Part shown: positions 13,301-24,785 of the stretch, piece after piece
Layout of the letters: each line of letters begins with the position of its first letter
Position numbering within the stretch: position 1 is the first letter of the stretch
Origin: Rhizopus sp. PT2906
Lineage: Eukaryota > Mucoromycota > Mucoromycetes > Mucorales > Rhizopodaceae
Direction: 5' to 3'
Assembly: GCA_025529335.1 (NCBI GenBank)
Contig: JAMYHX010000161.1
Span: 1-64,000, forward strand
DNA length: 64,000 nt
The notes under the pieces: model-generated
What the model was told of the DNA's origin: nothing
The model's database searches: none
Seen by the model: the letters and a program-made list of their open reading frames with translations, nothing else
Program-made: the position numbers and the translations under genes

Positions 13301-14116
13301 AGAGAAAGAGTTACAGACCTGCATAAAAGAATTAGATCACGAATTCTTTACCAAATTAGCAATGGCCAGAACATCTCCAAGAGAAAGACGAGCACGAGGT
13401 AGCAGCCATTCAGGAGCTACTCTTGCTCCACCTTCCCGTCCAGCCGGTAGCTTTAGATCATCCACTCTTTCTACTGAACTAAAAATGGCGTCCACGAACA
13501 ATGCCAATATCCGCCGATCACAAAGCCCTTCTATGTCAGGTGGCCGTAGAGGTTCAACGTATGTTGCCGATCCTAAAAATGAGCTGGATGTTCAGCTTGG
13601 TCGCATTATTAATGATAGCCCATACAAGATGAAAGTGAAGCGTGTACAAGGCGAAGTTGGTAAATACTGGTTTGGAGATGAACATCCAAGGTTAGTATAC
13701 TGTCGAATCTTACCTAGCAAGATGGTTATGGTTCGTGTTGGTGGTGGATGGGTTGAACTGTCGCGATATATGAAAGGTATACAGTATATCACAAGATTGT
13801 ACGATAATAACCTTGATTATTGTTAGATCATGGACATACAGAGAATACAACTAAACCAGACAGTTCAGAAACTCCAGCATTAAAGACACAAAAGGAAACA
13901 ATAAACAATACCACTTTGGTCGAGCCCACAGAAATAAGCCCACAAGATAGCGGTACTTTGACAGATAAATCATCCAATTCATCAACTGGTTATTTGGAAG
14001 AAGAGCGCTATATAAAGCTTAAGGAAGATGGAAATCAGATTTCATTCAAGTTAACAAAAGCTGAAGAAGATACAGTACCAGCTTTTGGTAATAGTAAAAA
14101 GGAAGCTATAAAATAG
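4387..14116 (+). CDS. Spectraplakin-like CH-CH/coiled-coil/GAR protein
   Basis: Giant cytoskeletal linker expected to bridge actin and microtubules. Three exons splice cleanly: 4387-4965, 5016-13776 and 13827-14116. Both introns are 50 bp (GTAAGT...CAG and GTATAC...TAG), giving 3209 aa. A first calponin-homology domain lies at about residues 70-185 (TLTKWVNAQL, DLKDGKRLLKLL) and a second at about 249-355 (LLYWVRIQLEDYL, WRNGVAFCLLIHRHNP). A long helical, spectrin-repeat-like region with recurrent Trp (WI, W..) fills about 450-2950. A Ser/Arg-rich linker follows, then a GAS2-related (GAR) domain at about 3058-3118 (KYWFGDEHPRLVYCRIL, MVRVGGGWVELSRYM). The GAR domain crosses the last intron and runs into a 97-residue acidic/Ser-Thr tail. 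The CH pair binds actin and GAR binds microtubules in animal spectraplakins; the fungal role is inferred from architecture. Confidence 0.88.
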
Positions 14117-14877
14117 TGTATATTCTTTCTTTCTTTTTAAATGTAATATATTGTACGCATGTCTATAATAAAGTATTTAATTGCTTCATGTCTTTTTAGT
14201 AAAAATGACATAGTTGAGTAATCCTTGCGTAAGATGAAAGACACATGCTTTCCATGAAACATCAAAGTGTATAATATAGACAGCCATTAATTAAATCGTG
14301 TGTGAAAAAAAAAAGGACACACATGGCAGTAATACAAAACTGATGTATGCTAGAATCTCTCATTTTTTTCATATTGTGTGTAGGTTAGCAAAAGGAATTC
14401 GCATGTTTGTGTCGCGTCTCTTGTTTGAGCGTTGGCCTATTCAGCAATTATCTAAACTTGAAAAGCATGGAAAGTGATGCCATTTGTGTTCAATAATTTA
14501 AACCCAGAGTAGAGTATATCATTGTCTTCTAACCTCCCACTTCATCATCATTATTATACGCCCCTCTTTGACGTACTCCTTAATGTATTACTTGCTTTTG
14601 ATTACAGTATCATTTAAGAAATTGTGTTGTCAATGTGTCAATATGTCTAAAAACTTACGAAGTCTTTTACAAGTAATTCAAGACTATCAGAAGATGACAC
14701 TTTCACCAATCGATTTTAATGTGGAAACTGGTTGTAGTGCAAAATTCCAAAAAGAAAAGGGGATGATGAAATATGCCAGCGATTGTTGTACGACAAACAA
14801 GGTATAGCTATAAAAGTAGCACTTTGCTTTCAAACTGTATTCTTTTCCCTTTTTATTCTTGCATTATTCACTATCCC
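14117..14877 (+). other. Intergenic, possible upstream exon
   Basis: Contains TA-rich 3' sequence of the preceding gene. A short open frame from about 14568 or 14644 to 14801 ends at AAG|GTATAG, with a possible acceptor CAG at 14882. That splice would not be in phase with the next gene's frame, so I do not accept the exon. Confidence 0.3.
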
Positions 14878-15936
14878 ATGGCAGAGAGCATTAACGAGGC
14901 CATATCTGAGCAAATGTCCATAAGGAATACAGAAAAATACAAGGAAGGAGTGAAAATGTCAACCCAATCTCCTTTACCGTCAGCAGATCAACAACAAAAA
15001 GCACCGAAAACTGCCATCAAAAGCTTTTTCTCGTCATTATCATCTATTTTTTGTTGCGGGCACTTTCAAGTGGATGACATGGAAACTGATGAACGTATAT
15101 CGGGAGTTCCTGCTAGTAGAGTAGCTGCTTCACAGGTTAACAACACAACCGAAACATATGAGGCCCTCGGGTATCTTCCTGAAGACAATACTTCTGAAAA
15201 TAGCTGTCATACGAGTATTCGCAATGGCAAAGAAATCATACCGCTTCAACAATTCCAGAGATATACTATTACACCAGCTGATAAACAAAAGTTCAAATAC
15301 AGACGCCTACTTTATCCTTCAAGAACGATTTACGAGATCGAATGGGAAGATAACCAGTGGTTACAGTTGGATAAACGTACAAATACCTATATTGAACAAT
15401 TACGAGTAACCGGCTTCTCAAAGATGGCTATTCGGGATGATGTATGCTTAAAAAAGTATATCTCATACGAAAATCCATCTCAAATGGATATCCTACTGGA
15501 GTTGTCAATCACGAACGAAAACAGAAAACACGGGTACAAACAAGATAAAGACGTCAAAAGACGCTCAAAACCAATCAGATGCCATCAACCAAGTTATTTC
15601 CCTATTCGCCGAACTCATTGGTGGAAAACATCGTATGAAGTGGGTGAAGCTCGTCTCCCAAATTGGGTCGATCCCGATCTATGCTGTAATGCGGTAATGA
15701 TGGACGCGACCTCAGTCATGGCTGCTATGACAAATTTAAGTAGATCCTCAGCTTGTTCCTTACAGCTACCAAAGCTTCCGGATACACCGACAATATCACA
15801 AAACTCTTCAGTATCCCAATTGCCTTATGAGCCTTCCTCTACACCAACATCACAAACAGTTCCTTGGCAGATTAAGCCTTTGAAGTATACAGATCCCCCT
15901 GTTCTAGCGAATCCCCTAGTTAATACAGCTGCTTAA
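14878..15936 (+). CDS. Unrecognised 352-aa protein
   Basis: I do not recognise this protein. Start chosen at ATG 14878 (MAESINEAISEQMS); the frame stays open 35 codons upstream, but that stretch looks like leader or intron sequence. The N-terminal region is polar. A short hydrophobic, Cys-containing segment FFSSLSSIFCCGHF at about residues 55-68 could be a palmitoylation or membrane-contact site. The folded-looking core is about residues 125-275, rich in aromatic residues (RRLLYPSRTIYEIEWEDNQW, RRTHWWKTSYEVGEARLPNW). W-E-D-N-Q-W followed by YIEQLRV loosely recalls WWE-like domains, which I would not assert. The C-terminal 90 residues are Ser/Thr/Pro-rich and probably disordered. No introns are seen. 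Confidence 0.65.
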   Translation: MAESINEAISEQMSIRNTEKYKEGVKMSTQSPLPSADQQQKAPKTAIKSFFSSLSSIFCCGHFQVDDMETDERISGVPASRVAASQVNNTTETYEALGYLPEDNTSENSCHTSIRNGKEIIPLQQFQRYTITPADKQKFKYRRLLYPSRTIYEIEWEDNQWLQLDKRTNTYIEQLRVTGFSKMAIRDDVCLKKYISYENPSQMDILLELSITNENRKHGYKQDKDVKRRSKPIRCHQPSYFPIRRTHWWKTSYEVGEARLPNWVDPDLCCNAVMMDATSVMAAMTNLSRSSACSLQLPKLPDTPTISQNSSVSQLPYEPSSTPTSQTVPWQIKPLKYTDPPVLANPLVNTAA

Positions 15937-16574
15937 TATAGTGGCTGAATATTCCTTGTATAAATGCATCTATGGCCTCCTTTTCATTTAAAACATGTAT
16001 CTTTAATTATTATAAATAACCTCCTTTTTTTTTTCCTGTCATATATATTTATTCATATCGAACCAAAATAAAACAAGTCCATCCTGTTACACCAGGTGTA
16101 CGGATGTTGACAAATACTGTCTCCATAGTTTTCCTATTTTGAAGCATCCGATGAACTTGTTTTATTTGTAATACACAAATACAAACCTTAAAGACATGTT
16201 GCACTTGCGTATTTCAATGGACATTTCGTTGTACATAAATTGACCATCTTTTATGGCATATTTACAATTTGAATATCAATAATTTGATTTCTCAAGGAGA
16301 ATAAAGCGTGATAAGGTAGACATATTCAGTTTATCGACATTTTATGTTGCACTTTTTTTTTTTTTTTTTTTTTTTACTTCCTCTAAAACATGAAATAAAG
16401 CTTATTTTTGAAAGAACCAATTTAGAGCCATCATAATCAAACCTTAGATTGCTCAGTCGACCCAAGCTACAAACAAAAAAAAAGCTTACCCTAGCGAAAC
16501 TTTAACTAACATTTTACTATTTTTTATTAGATTAAATTCTGCATATTGGGGGTATACACAATAACAACAAATTA
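15937..16574. other. Convergent intergenic region with polyT
   Basis: Lies between two converging genes. It holds TATAAATA and ATAAA-like 3'-end signals and a T-run of more than 20 (about 16352-16375). No gene is seen. Confidence 0.5.
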
Positions 16575-18758
16575 CTATACAATATTAACATGCTCAGGAT
16601 CACTCCTTCCTGCTGTTACTGTTACAGTAGTTTCACTAGAGCCATTATCGTATTGAGGAGCTTGTTCATTCAGACACCTTTGTCTATCAAAATCTGATGA
16701 TGCCGCTTCTATGGTCTTTGTTGTTGTTTCTTGCAATTTTTTAATGTCCTTCTCTTTTTGTAACGCGCGCATTCTGAGCATTGGACCATTAAAAACCATG
16801 GCAAATAGTACCATTACACCTGCAAGGCTAGCCTGGAATATAAGAGCTTTGTACATGTTGTTTTTTGGATTCCCATCGGGGTCTCGAAGCTGATCCATAA
16901 TTACCACGAGAATAAATCCGGTGAGCTGTCCTAGCTGCCATAAGAGCGAAGTGGAAATCGATTCGGTAATAGGATAAGTAGCTGAAATGAAGGTTCAGTT
17001 TCAGAGTTCTGAAGGTACTCAGGTGACTTACTTTCAACACCAAGCTCTACACAAATAGGTACGATAAATGATAAAAGAAACTGGTTAAGGAAGTTTACGT
17101 ATAAGATGGCAGCAAATGAATCAGTCTTGACTAAATCAAAGGTGTTAATACTTATAAATACAAAACTTATGCTTACTAATGAAAATAAATGCCAAGTAAG
17201 TAGTGAAGATTAGCGGTGTTATGATCTTGAGCAAAACTATATGTTGCTTGGTTTTGTCCAATATAGGTCCAGCAACAACTAGATTTAACATAAATAACTA
17301 TGGCTTGATCATTATAAATCATACTTACAACAGCCAAGGGATCCTCCCACAACAGCAATAGCAGCAATGTTTCCAATTTCACCATTTGTATAACCGTAAG
17401 GTGAAATAGCCTGGTTCATAAGACCACTCCATGCAATAGATAATCCAATGTTAATACCGTGGATGATTAGAATAACAAGGAAATGAACATTCTTGATCAG
17501 ACCTAATATCATTTTTAGAAGCGAGTCTTGATTTTCTTTTTCAGAACAGTCATCTTTGACTGGAGGTAAAGAAGCAGGTGTCGGTGGTCTGGCTGGAATA
17601 AACAAGAATGGGATGGTTGCTACCGTACAGATGCATGCAACCAAGATAACCTACGTATAAGCAGTTTAGATCCTTATGAATGCTAAAATAGGCAATGCAG
17701 ATCATACAGTAAATTCAATTTTGTCTGTTCCCGTGGCAATAGCAGGCATAAGAAACATTGCGATTATGCTACCGTAATTAGATGCTGAGGTGGTGATTAG
17801 AGTCTGTATAATGTATGTTATTTTCATAAACTCACCAATAAACACGCTTGCAGTGGCTCTCATGTTTTCTGTAAACCATAGAGAAGAAAACTATTAAAAG
17901 ACCGTTTTTAGATTACATACATATTCAAATGTCTTAAAATTATACCACGGTCATGATGTTCAAGCTCATAGGAGCACTAATGGAAGCGATGGTCTGACCA
18001 AGCATCATAATCGCAAAAGACGGTGGGTTGATCTTGACTGCAATCCATCTTATCCAACACCCTACCGACAAAAGCACCCCTGCGAGGAAGAGCTAAAAGA
18101 ATGCCTTGTATAAACATAAAAAAGGACTTTCTATTGTACTTACCGATCGCTTTACTCCAATTCTTTCATACATCCAACTGGTAAAACAACTTACAATTAT
18201 ATATGTTATACCCATGATATTATAGAGCCAATTTACTCCGGACAGAGAAATGTTAAGATATCCTGCAATCACTAAAGGAATAGGACTGAACGTACTGCCG
18301 AAGATTGCTACGGCTGTACGAAACAGTACTACAAAGCAAAGAACTAACCACGCCACAGGATATGTCTTTAGCTCTGTAGAAGAATCATCTTGAAGCTCCT
18401 GAGATTTCGGCTTACGCTCGGTGCTATCGCATTGAGCACCTGTATGTTTTAACTGATAGGCAGCTTGCGTAGATTCATTAATAACTGTGTGGCTAGACCC
18501 TACTCCATCTGATATAAAAGACTGCTCAGATGGAAACTCCTTCTTTTCATTGCTACCTCCATACTGGATATATAGATTTGAATATGTAGATTGTTGTTGA
18601 TGAAGGCGCGTTTCTGGCTCTTGTCGATTTGTATAACCTGTTATCTCGGGGTAACTACTGGGACGTTTATCTGTGTCCCTAACTTCCACAAAATCATTTT
18701 CCTTGTGTATCATACTAGCGGATGCTCTGTGATCTGGAAATGACATGATATGGCGCAT
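16575..18758 (-). CDS. MFS transporter, SLC49/FLVCR-like
   Basis: Multi-exon membrane transporter on the minus strand. The first exon (18758 to about 18144) gives a ~145-residue polar N-terminal tail, then the first membrane segments (YPVAWLVLCFVVLFRTAVAIFGSTFSPIPLVIAGYL, with WLYNIMGITYIIVSCFTSWMYERIGVKRS). Later exons give INPPSFAIMMLGQTIAS, RATASVFI, VILVACICTVATIPFLFIPARPPTP, a central loop, NVHFLVILIIHGINIGLSIAWSGLMNQAISPYGY, GEIGNIAAIAVVGGSLGC, and the last helices before the acidic tail ending in HVNIV. The pattern fits 12 transmembrane segments with an MFS A-loop ('MYERIGVKRS'). SLC49 members move haem, choline or related cargo; which applies here cannot be told. Exact junctions of the five or six small introns were not all resolved. 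Confidence 0.75.
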
Positions 18759-19849
18759 TGAGCAAGTTTAGTAATTGTACTTTTTTAGGAATATAGATAA
18801 TGTGGTTTAAAAAATAAAAGGGTCAATGTTGATCTTGTAAAAGCAGATATAAAACGAAAAAGAAGGGAAGAGGGTGAGGCAGACAAAAGTATGATCAAGG
18901 ACGCTATATATAAGCAAAAACAGTCTAACCTTACATGTTATATATACTATTTAAAAGGATAACATTCAAAGCGTAATAGAAATTTAACGACAATAATAAC
19001 TATTGAACATGAGATCATAATTTACGATACTCTTCCCCTTTTTAAGATGAAAAAAAGAGACAGCGGTACCAAATAAACCTTAATTCATGCCCAAAGCGTA
19101 TTTTAAGACATAATGGCCGGCTAATTTCCCGTGTGTATAAACCTTAGAACATGAACATATGTCAATCAGCATTAGTTGATGATTTACAGTCAGAGTATGT
19201 TCTATTAAAACACAAAAGTAGAGCTTTTATTTCACGCAAATGTGCAAGATGGATTTTTGTACTAAAGATAATTGTATATTCCACTGCATATGCACATCTG
19301 AGCTCTCACTTATTCGTGCTAATATACGCTACTAGCTGTCAAAATGAAGTAATAACAGAACTGTGAGAATGATATAATTTTTGAGCTACTTCTTTATTTT
19401 GTTATCCTAAAGGAATGTAATAGTGTCAATAGTGTCCTGGTGGATTTTCTCATGCTAAAGTGTACCCTTTTGCCAAGCCGAGGAACCTTTAGGAGTAAAG
19501 TATTTTAATAAAAATCGCCTTTGGCGAAGTATTTTCCTTTTTGAATGTTTGGTTTCTTGGTGCTTTTAGACTATCTATCAAAAATCGCTTACTATCTCAA
19601 TGCAGGGTATTGGAGTAAAAAATAGGTAGCTTGAGTATAGTTGACGGACTGTTACTTTAAGATATGTTAATTCACATCATTTCCTTTATTCAAGCCATCG
19701 TGCGTTTAGGCTTTTTCTTTATTAAATGGTTAACATTTCAATCTAGAAAATGTTTTATTTAAAGGTGGTGGTGTTAAATTGCTTCATCAAGAAGTCATAG
19801 TTGCAATATTGGCTGGCAAAAATAGATGCGTTGGTGTATATCGCAAGAA
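18759..19849. other. Gene-poor region
   Basis: No gene recognised. A small hairpin TCGCC-TTT-GGCGA lies at 19515-19527 inside AT-rich sequence with repeated AGTATTTT. The stretch from about 19650 onward may be the decayed front of the tyrosine-recombinase relic. Confidence 0.45.
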
Positions 19850-20420
19850 CCGAAAGTCGATCCCTTAGCCTACGATACAAAAAATATTTTGCGATTCTTT
19901 ATGGACCACCAATTGTACTCCATTCAGCAATTACTTCTGTTTTTTTTTTCGCGCCTTATATCCACACTTACCTCCAATTGCTGGTAACGTCATTATTCAA
20001 GATTTTTTTTAAGCAAAGCTAAAAACGGTAGTCGAGTTGCTGCAACAAGAATAAATTAAAACCTGGGATTTGTCCATTTTGACAAAGTATATTACAACCA
20101 ATTTCAGCGACAACACCTCTTTTACGATCAACAAGCTGCAACAAAAGACAATTCTTTTACTGTGTATTGCAACGATGTGGGGATCAAGATCAGATATCGG
20201 CACCTTGCAAACACGCAATGTCCGCTTCAAGCTTGATAATGATGCATATCTCACTGGTGTTATATTGTTCATCAGAGCTCCAAAGGAAGCTCAACAGAAA
20301 CATTCAGCATTGGGCACCTTATCCCAAAAGTCGATGTGACCTGTATTTATACTATTTACTTTTATGGAAAAAACAGAACATTTACGCTCAGAGTTCCTAG
20401 ACAAACCTACGATGTTCCAA
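19850..20420 (+). pseudogene. Tyrosine-recombinase relic (Ngaro/DIRS or Crypton type)
   Basis: From about 20048 the plus strand reads KTWDLSILTKYITTNFS, then LQQKTILLLCIATMWGSRSDIGTLQ, GVILFIRAPKEAQQKHSALG and HLRSEFLDKPTMFQAY. The block '(T)ILLLxIATMxxxRSDIGxLQ' with a following 'RAPKEAQ' matches the catalytic N-half of tyrosine recombinases carried by Mucorales retroelements, where the Arg of RSDIG would be the first catalytic Arg. A TGA at 20337-20339 interrupts it, and the HxxR...Y half is missing. Upstream, 19850-20040 (ITSVFFFAPYIHTYLQLLVTSLFKIFFKQ) fits the core-binding region only loosely. Confidence 0.6.
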
Positions 20421-20990
20421 GCATACGTCAACAATTCCATCAAAGTATCTCTCGCGATTTGAAATAATCGTCGCATTGTTGGATAATTCCATGAATTGCT
20501 TTCCAGAAGACAGGTATGTTGATTGAGTGAAAACATTGACAACGCTTGAAATGGTTCATGAATATTGACAGAGACAGAGGAAGCACTAGCGAGGTTGATC
20601 AAATAGCATTTTTTCCCCCAATATTCGCAAGGCAGAGATAGACCACAAAAGACATTTGACCGATGCATATTGTCTGTAGTATAGCTGTGGCGTTGGTGGC
20701 AAAAAAAAAACAAGCAACGTGGGTAAGGTTTTGTAGCAACGATAAACTATAACGCAGTAGTGTACTTCTCGATTCATGAACTCGACATCAACTGTTGTTT
20801 ACACATCAACAATTATAGGTGGCTGCTGCAAAGATTCATTTACAGGCTTATAAAGGACATCTGATCCTGTTCCATCAACTCACTTCGCATCGCCAATTCT
20901 ATAAGCATCTCCATCAATGTCAACTATAGCTTTGGTAACAATACTCTTCACGTCGTGGTGTTTCAAGATGAATTTGCTAGTTTGATCGGT
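20350..20990 (-). pseudogene. Rpn-like PD-(D/E)XK relic
   Basis: On the minus strand from about 20990, pieces in changing frames read HHDVKSIVTKAIVDIDG, then SDVLYKPVNESLQQPPIIVDV, a stop, VEFMNREVHYCVIVYRCYKTLPTLLVF, and after a frameshift LPCEYWGKKCYLINLASASSV and TMRRLFQIARDTLMELL. The 'SDVLY ... PPIIVxVQ' spacing recalls the nuclease core of Rpn/transposase-like PD-(D/E)XK proteins that are common in Mucorales, with Glu replaced by Asp here. At least two stops and one frameshift show decay. It abuts the recombinase relic on the opposite strand near 20400. Confidence 0.45.
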
Positions 20991-22186
20991 TCCAGGTCAT
21001 TTACGGTTTCTATTTGTATGAAACAATATTTAAATAAGTTTTCTAAATGGAAGAAATAATGATAAACCCACCTTCCGAGTCTGATATTTGTGCTTATATT
21101 ATTTGTAAACAGTGAAGAGTCAATAGCTGTTTTATTATAAGCTTGAGAGAAGAACTATTTAAATACACTTCTTTTTTATCTCTTTCTTTCTTCTTTAAAA
21201 GACAAAAATCATATCCTATACCGAGGAGCATGGAAAGATGTCTGTTCTCTGAGCAAGCTTAACGTGACGCTGCACATTGAAAAGGTTTGTTGACGATATT
21301 ACAGGTTGTGTCTGTAGTGGATTTCCTTGTGCGTGTAGTGTAGTGTTTCCCTACTTTTTTCCTCCACTGGCTAACTTTTATCACTTTATAGAAACTATTA
21401 CACAATTGAAACGATTCCTAAATGTAGTTTATCTTGCAAAAGATCCAGAATCTGTTTTGTATGAACATAAAGCTTTATCAATCAATACTACATTATTACA
21501 CCTTTGGGAATATACTTCGTTGTTTAAATAAGAATCCTTCTCAAAATTCACAAGTTGGTGTACAGCACAAAAGTTAAATTTCATGGTCCAAATCTATTGA
21601 CGACCCACATTCCTATCTTTTGAACCTCTTACCACTAACACTCCTTACCAAAAAAGCGAGAAAATCAGTTGATGCCTGGCTCATTCGTTGGCCTTCCATA
21701 TGTGCAATATTACTCGAAATAGACCACTTAGCTCACTCTCCGTTCCCTGAAGCTTCAAACCATCTTGGTGAACCCTTTGTTAAACATCTTCGTTACATTC
21801 AATAAAAATTTTCAGATAGTTAACTATCATCTCTAATACATAATACTTTTACATTTTCCCTTTAATCCCAAAAGGGTTTTTTCATTCCTACACACTGCGA
21901 TCTGACTGGAGCAGTACAGCATGAAAATGCTATTTGCTCATTGGTCGGATAAAATCATTCTTCTTAATCGTATTGAGCAATGAATCAAAATTTGTCGATG
22001 GCGGAAAATGAATGTTATCCAGTTACTTTTGCAGAAAATTACGCTCGGAAAATCATGCACGTTATAAACAGAGAGATCATCTTTAAGATAAGAGATTTGA
22101 TTCGTTGTTCATATTTAACCTCAGTTGTACCTTTGGCTGCTAGATCTCTCTTCTTTTCTTTTTCTTCCTTTCCCTTTCTTTTAGAA
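20991..22186. other. Gene-poor region upstream of aspartate kinase
   Basis: No gene recognised. Open stretches at 21277-21531 and 21620-21805 have patches that look protein-like (VYLAKDPESVLYEHKALSINTTLL; KLVYSTKVKFHGPNLLTTHI in another frame) and may be further mobile-element debris. The last 60 bp before the ATG at 22187 are pyrimidine-rich. Confidence 0.4.
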
Positions 22187-24021
22187 ATGCAAATAGAACT
22201 ACAAATGAATTCGCCCCAACTGCCATGGGTTGTTCAGAAATACGGAGGAACAAGTGTAGGCAAATTTCTGAATGAAATTGCGGACACGATCATACCGTAA
22301 GACCGAGTATAGAATCTTTATGGTGCCTTCACCAACGTTTTTACAATATTATTTAGGAAGTATTTAAAAACAAATAGAGTTGCCATTGTTTGCTCAGCAA
22401 GAAGTGGAGTCACGAAAGAGAAAGGAACGACAAACAGGTAAAGTAATAATAATATAGACGCATTGACACTAATAAGTAATATCATTAAAGATTGTTACGA
22501 GCAGCAAAAGAAGCCATTACGGAAGGGTCAAAAGAGCACTTGAATATTGTAAAAGAAATAAGAGATGATCACATTAATGCAGCTAGATCGGTCATTAAAA
22601 ACCCAGAGATATTATCGGTCCTTGAAGATCAATTAGAAAAAGATTGTCTAAAGTTGAAATCCTTTTTGGAAGCAGCAGAGGTAACAAATGTCCCCCCACA
22701 AATAAAGTTGTGAATATGTGTTGATATGCTATTAGATAATTGAAGAAATATCTGCAAGATCAAAAGATATCATCGTTGGCATGGGCGAAAAACTGTCATG
22801 TACCATTATCGCAGCTGTATTAAAAGATAGGGTAAGCACCGGTAATTCAATCGGAAAGTCTTACTCATATATAACATAGGGAATAGATAGTCAACTAGTA
22901 GTTCTAAGTAATATCATTAATCAAGAGTTTACAACCCTTGATCAATCATTTTACGACTATGTGGCTGGTCGATTAAAAGAGATCATACATGACTGTGGAA
23001 ATCGGGTGCCAGTCTTGACAGGTAATAATGAATGATGATGCTTCATTTAGAGCATTTTTTCATGCTTTTTTTTTGGAAAAAGGGTTCTTTGGTTATGTGC
23101 CTGGGAGTTTGTTGAATAGCATTGGTAGAGGATATACAGATCTCTGTGCAGCATTAGCCGCTGTTGGTCTGCAATCACAGGAACTTCAGATTTGGAAAGA
23201 AGTAGACGGTATCTTCACAGCCGATCCACGAAAGATAAACACAGCAAGACTACTACCCATCATCACTCCCGAAGAGGCAGCAGAGTTGACCTATTACGGA
23301 TCAGAAGTCATCCATCCGTTTACGATGGAACAAGTCATTAGAGCAGAAATTCCCATTCGTATAAAAAATGTCGAGAACCCCTCAGGTGTAGGATCCATCA
23401 TATTCCCCGACAGTCTCAAGAGAAACGGCTCTGCTACGCCTCCGCCTTCACCCGAAGTTTTAGCTCAGAATGGCTATCATAAGGACTTGTCAAGGAAGCG
23501 ACCTGCCGCAGTCACTGTCAAAGACAAGATTTGTGTCTTAAACATACAATCAAACCGTAAAAACGTAAGCCATGGGTTCCTTGCAAAGATATTCACTATT
23601 TTGGATGAGCATAATATTGTCGTCGACTTGATTTCTACTTCACAAATAAATGTCTCCATGGCCCTATCCATAGATGTCACTGAGAATAGTTTAAGTAGAG
23701 CTCTAGTGGAATTAGAAAGATTAGGAACAGTAAGTGTTCACATGAAACCCATCCGTCATTCTGATGTCTTGGTTTTAGGTCGATGTTATCCGAGATATGG
23801 CCATTGTGTCTCTTGTAGGCAAACAGATGAAGAATATGATCGGTATAGCCGGTGAAATGTTCTCTTCAGTGGCGGAAGCTGGAGTTAGTTTAGAAATGAT
23901 TTCACAAGGTGCATCAGAAATTAACATATCTTGTGTTGTAAAAGAAAAGCATGCATTAAGTGCACTTAAAGCCATACACCAAAAACTGCTTGATGCAGAC
24001 CCTAATTTAGACACTGTATAA
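22187..24021 (+). CDS. HOM3: Aspartate kinase
   Basis: Catalyses phosphorylation of L-aspartate, the first step of the fungal threonine/methionine branch. Seven exons join in phase: 22187-22296, 22357-22437, 22491-22680, 22736-22831, 22880-23021, 23083-23729 and 23779-24021, giving 502 aa. The N-terminal kinase motif VVQKYGGTSVGKF is followed by RVAIVCSARSGVTKEKG, then the substrate/ATP segment GRGYTDLCAALAA, ELQIWKEVDGIFTADPR and GSEVIHPFTMEQ. Two C-terminal ACT domains follow: KICVLNIQSNRKNVSHGF with VVDLISTSQINVSMAL, and MAIVSLVGKQMKNMIGIAG with VSLEMISQGASEINISCVV. The expected intron within the second ACT domain is GTAAGT...TTTTAG (49 bp). Allosteric threonine feedback through the ACT pair is expected from the family. 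Confidence 0.95.
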
Positions 24022-24130
24022 ATTTTACCACAAAGTATATTAAACTTTATTTATTTGCTCATTGAATAACAATAAAGTGATGTTTTTCCTTATTCTGCTA
24101 GCATAAGGATAAAGGAGCTGCGTATATTCT

Positions 24131-24785
24131 TTAAGATCGTTCACCACGAAGACGACGAGCTAATTGAATATCTTTGGGTTGAATTGTGACTCTCTTTGCA
24201 TGAATGGCAGCAAGGTTGGTGTCTGTATACGGAGAAAAAGCGTTAGAAATATACCATGTGATGCATATTCAATTAAAAAAAAAGAGCTAACCTTCAAAGA
24301 GTGAAACAAGGTAAGCTTCCGCAGCTTCTTGCAATGCACCAATAGCAGAGGATTGAAAACGCAAATCAGTCTTGAAATCTTGAGCGATTTCTCTTACAAG
24401 ACGCTATTACATAAGAGGTAAATATAAATAACCATGATAGCAAAAAGATTATGAGTATATCATACTTACTTGAAAAGGAAGTTTACGAATCAAGAGTTCA
24501 GTTGATTTCTATTTTCAAGGCTTTGTTAGGACAACCTGTACAATTAAAGATATAATAAATGTCATTACCTGATATCTACGGATTTCACGAAGGGCAACGG
24601 TACCAGGCTTATAACGATGAGGCTTCTTCACACCACCTGTTAAGTATGGGTTATTACTGGTTCATGCTATTTTTTAAAGACTTACCAGTAGTAGGTGCTG
24701 ACTTTCTAGCAGCCTTAGTAGCAAGTTGCTTTCTAGGTGCTTTACCACCAGTAGATTTACGAGCAGTTTGTTTGGTTCTGGCCAT
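24131..24785 (-). CDS. Histone H3
   Basis: Core nucleosomal histone. From ATG (24785-24783) it reads [20 protein letters not shown]...KSAPTTG, then after an intron [72 protein letters not shown] and [30 protein letters not shown], ending at 24131. There are five exons with four short introns, notable for a canonical histone. The modifiable Lys4/9/14/27/36 set is intact. The position usually occupied by Cys110 in animals is Ala ([10 protein letters not shown]), as in yeast, and residues 87-90 are SSAIG-type, so replication-coupled and replacement classes cannot be told apart by eye. Confidence 0.95.

Noticed and set aside
13820..13826. Separate gene starting with ATG 13820 after the giant protein
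   Set aside because: A 50-bp GT...AG intron (13777-13826) joins this frame to the GAR domain; the ATG lies inside the intron.
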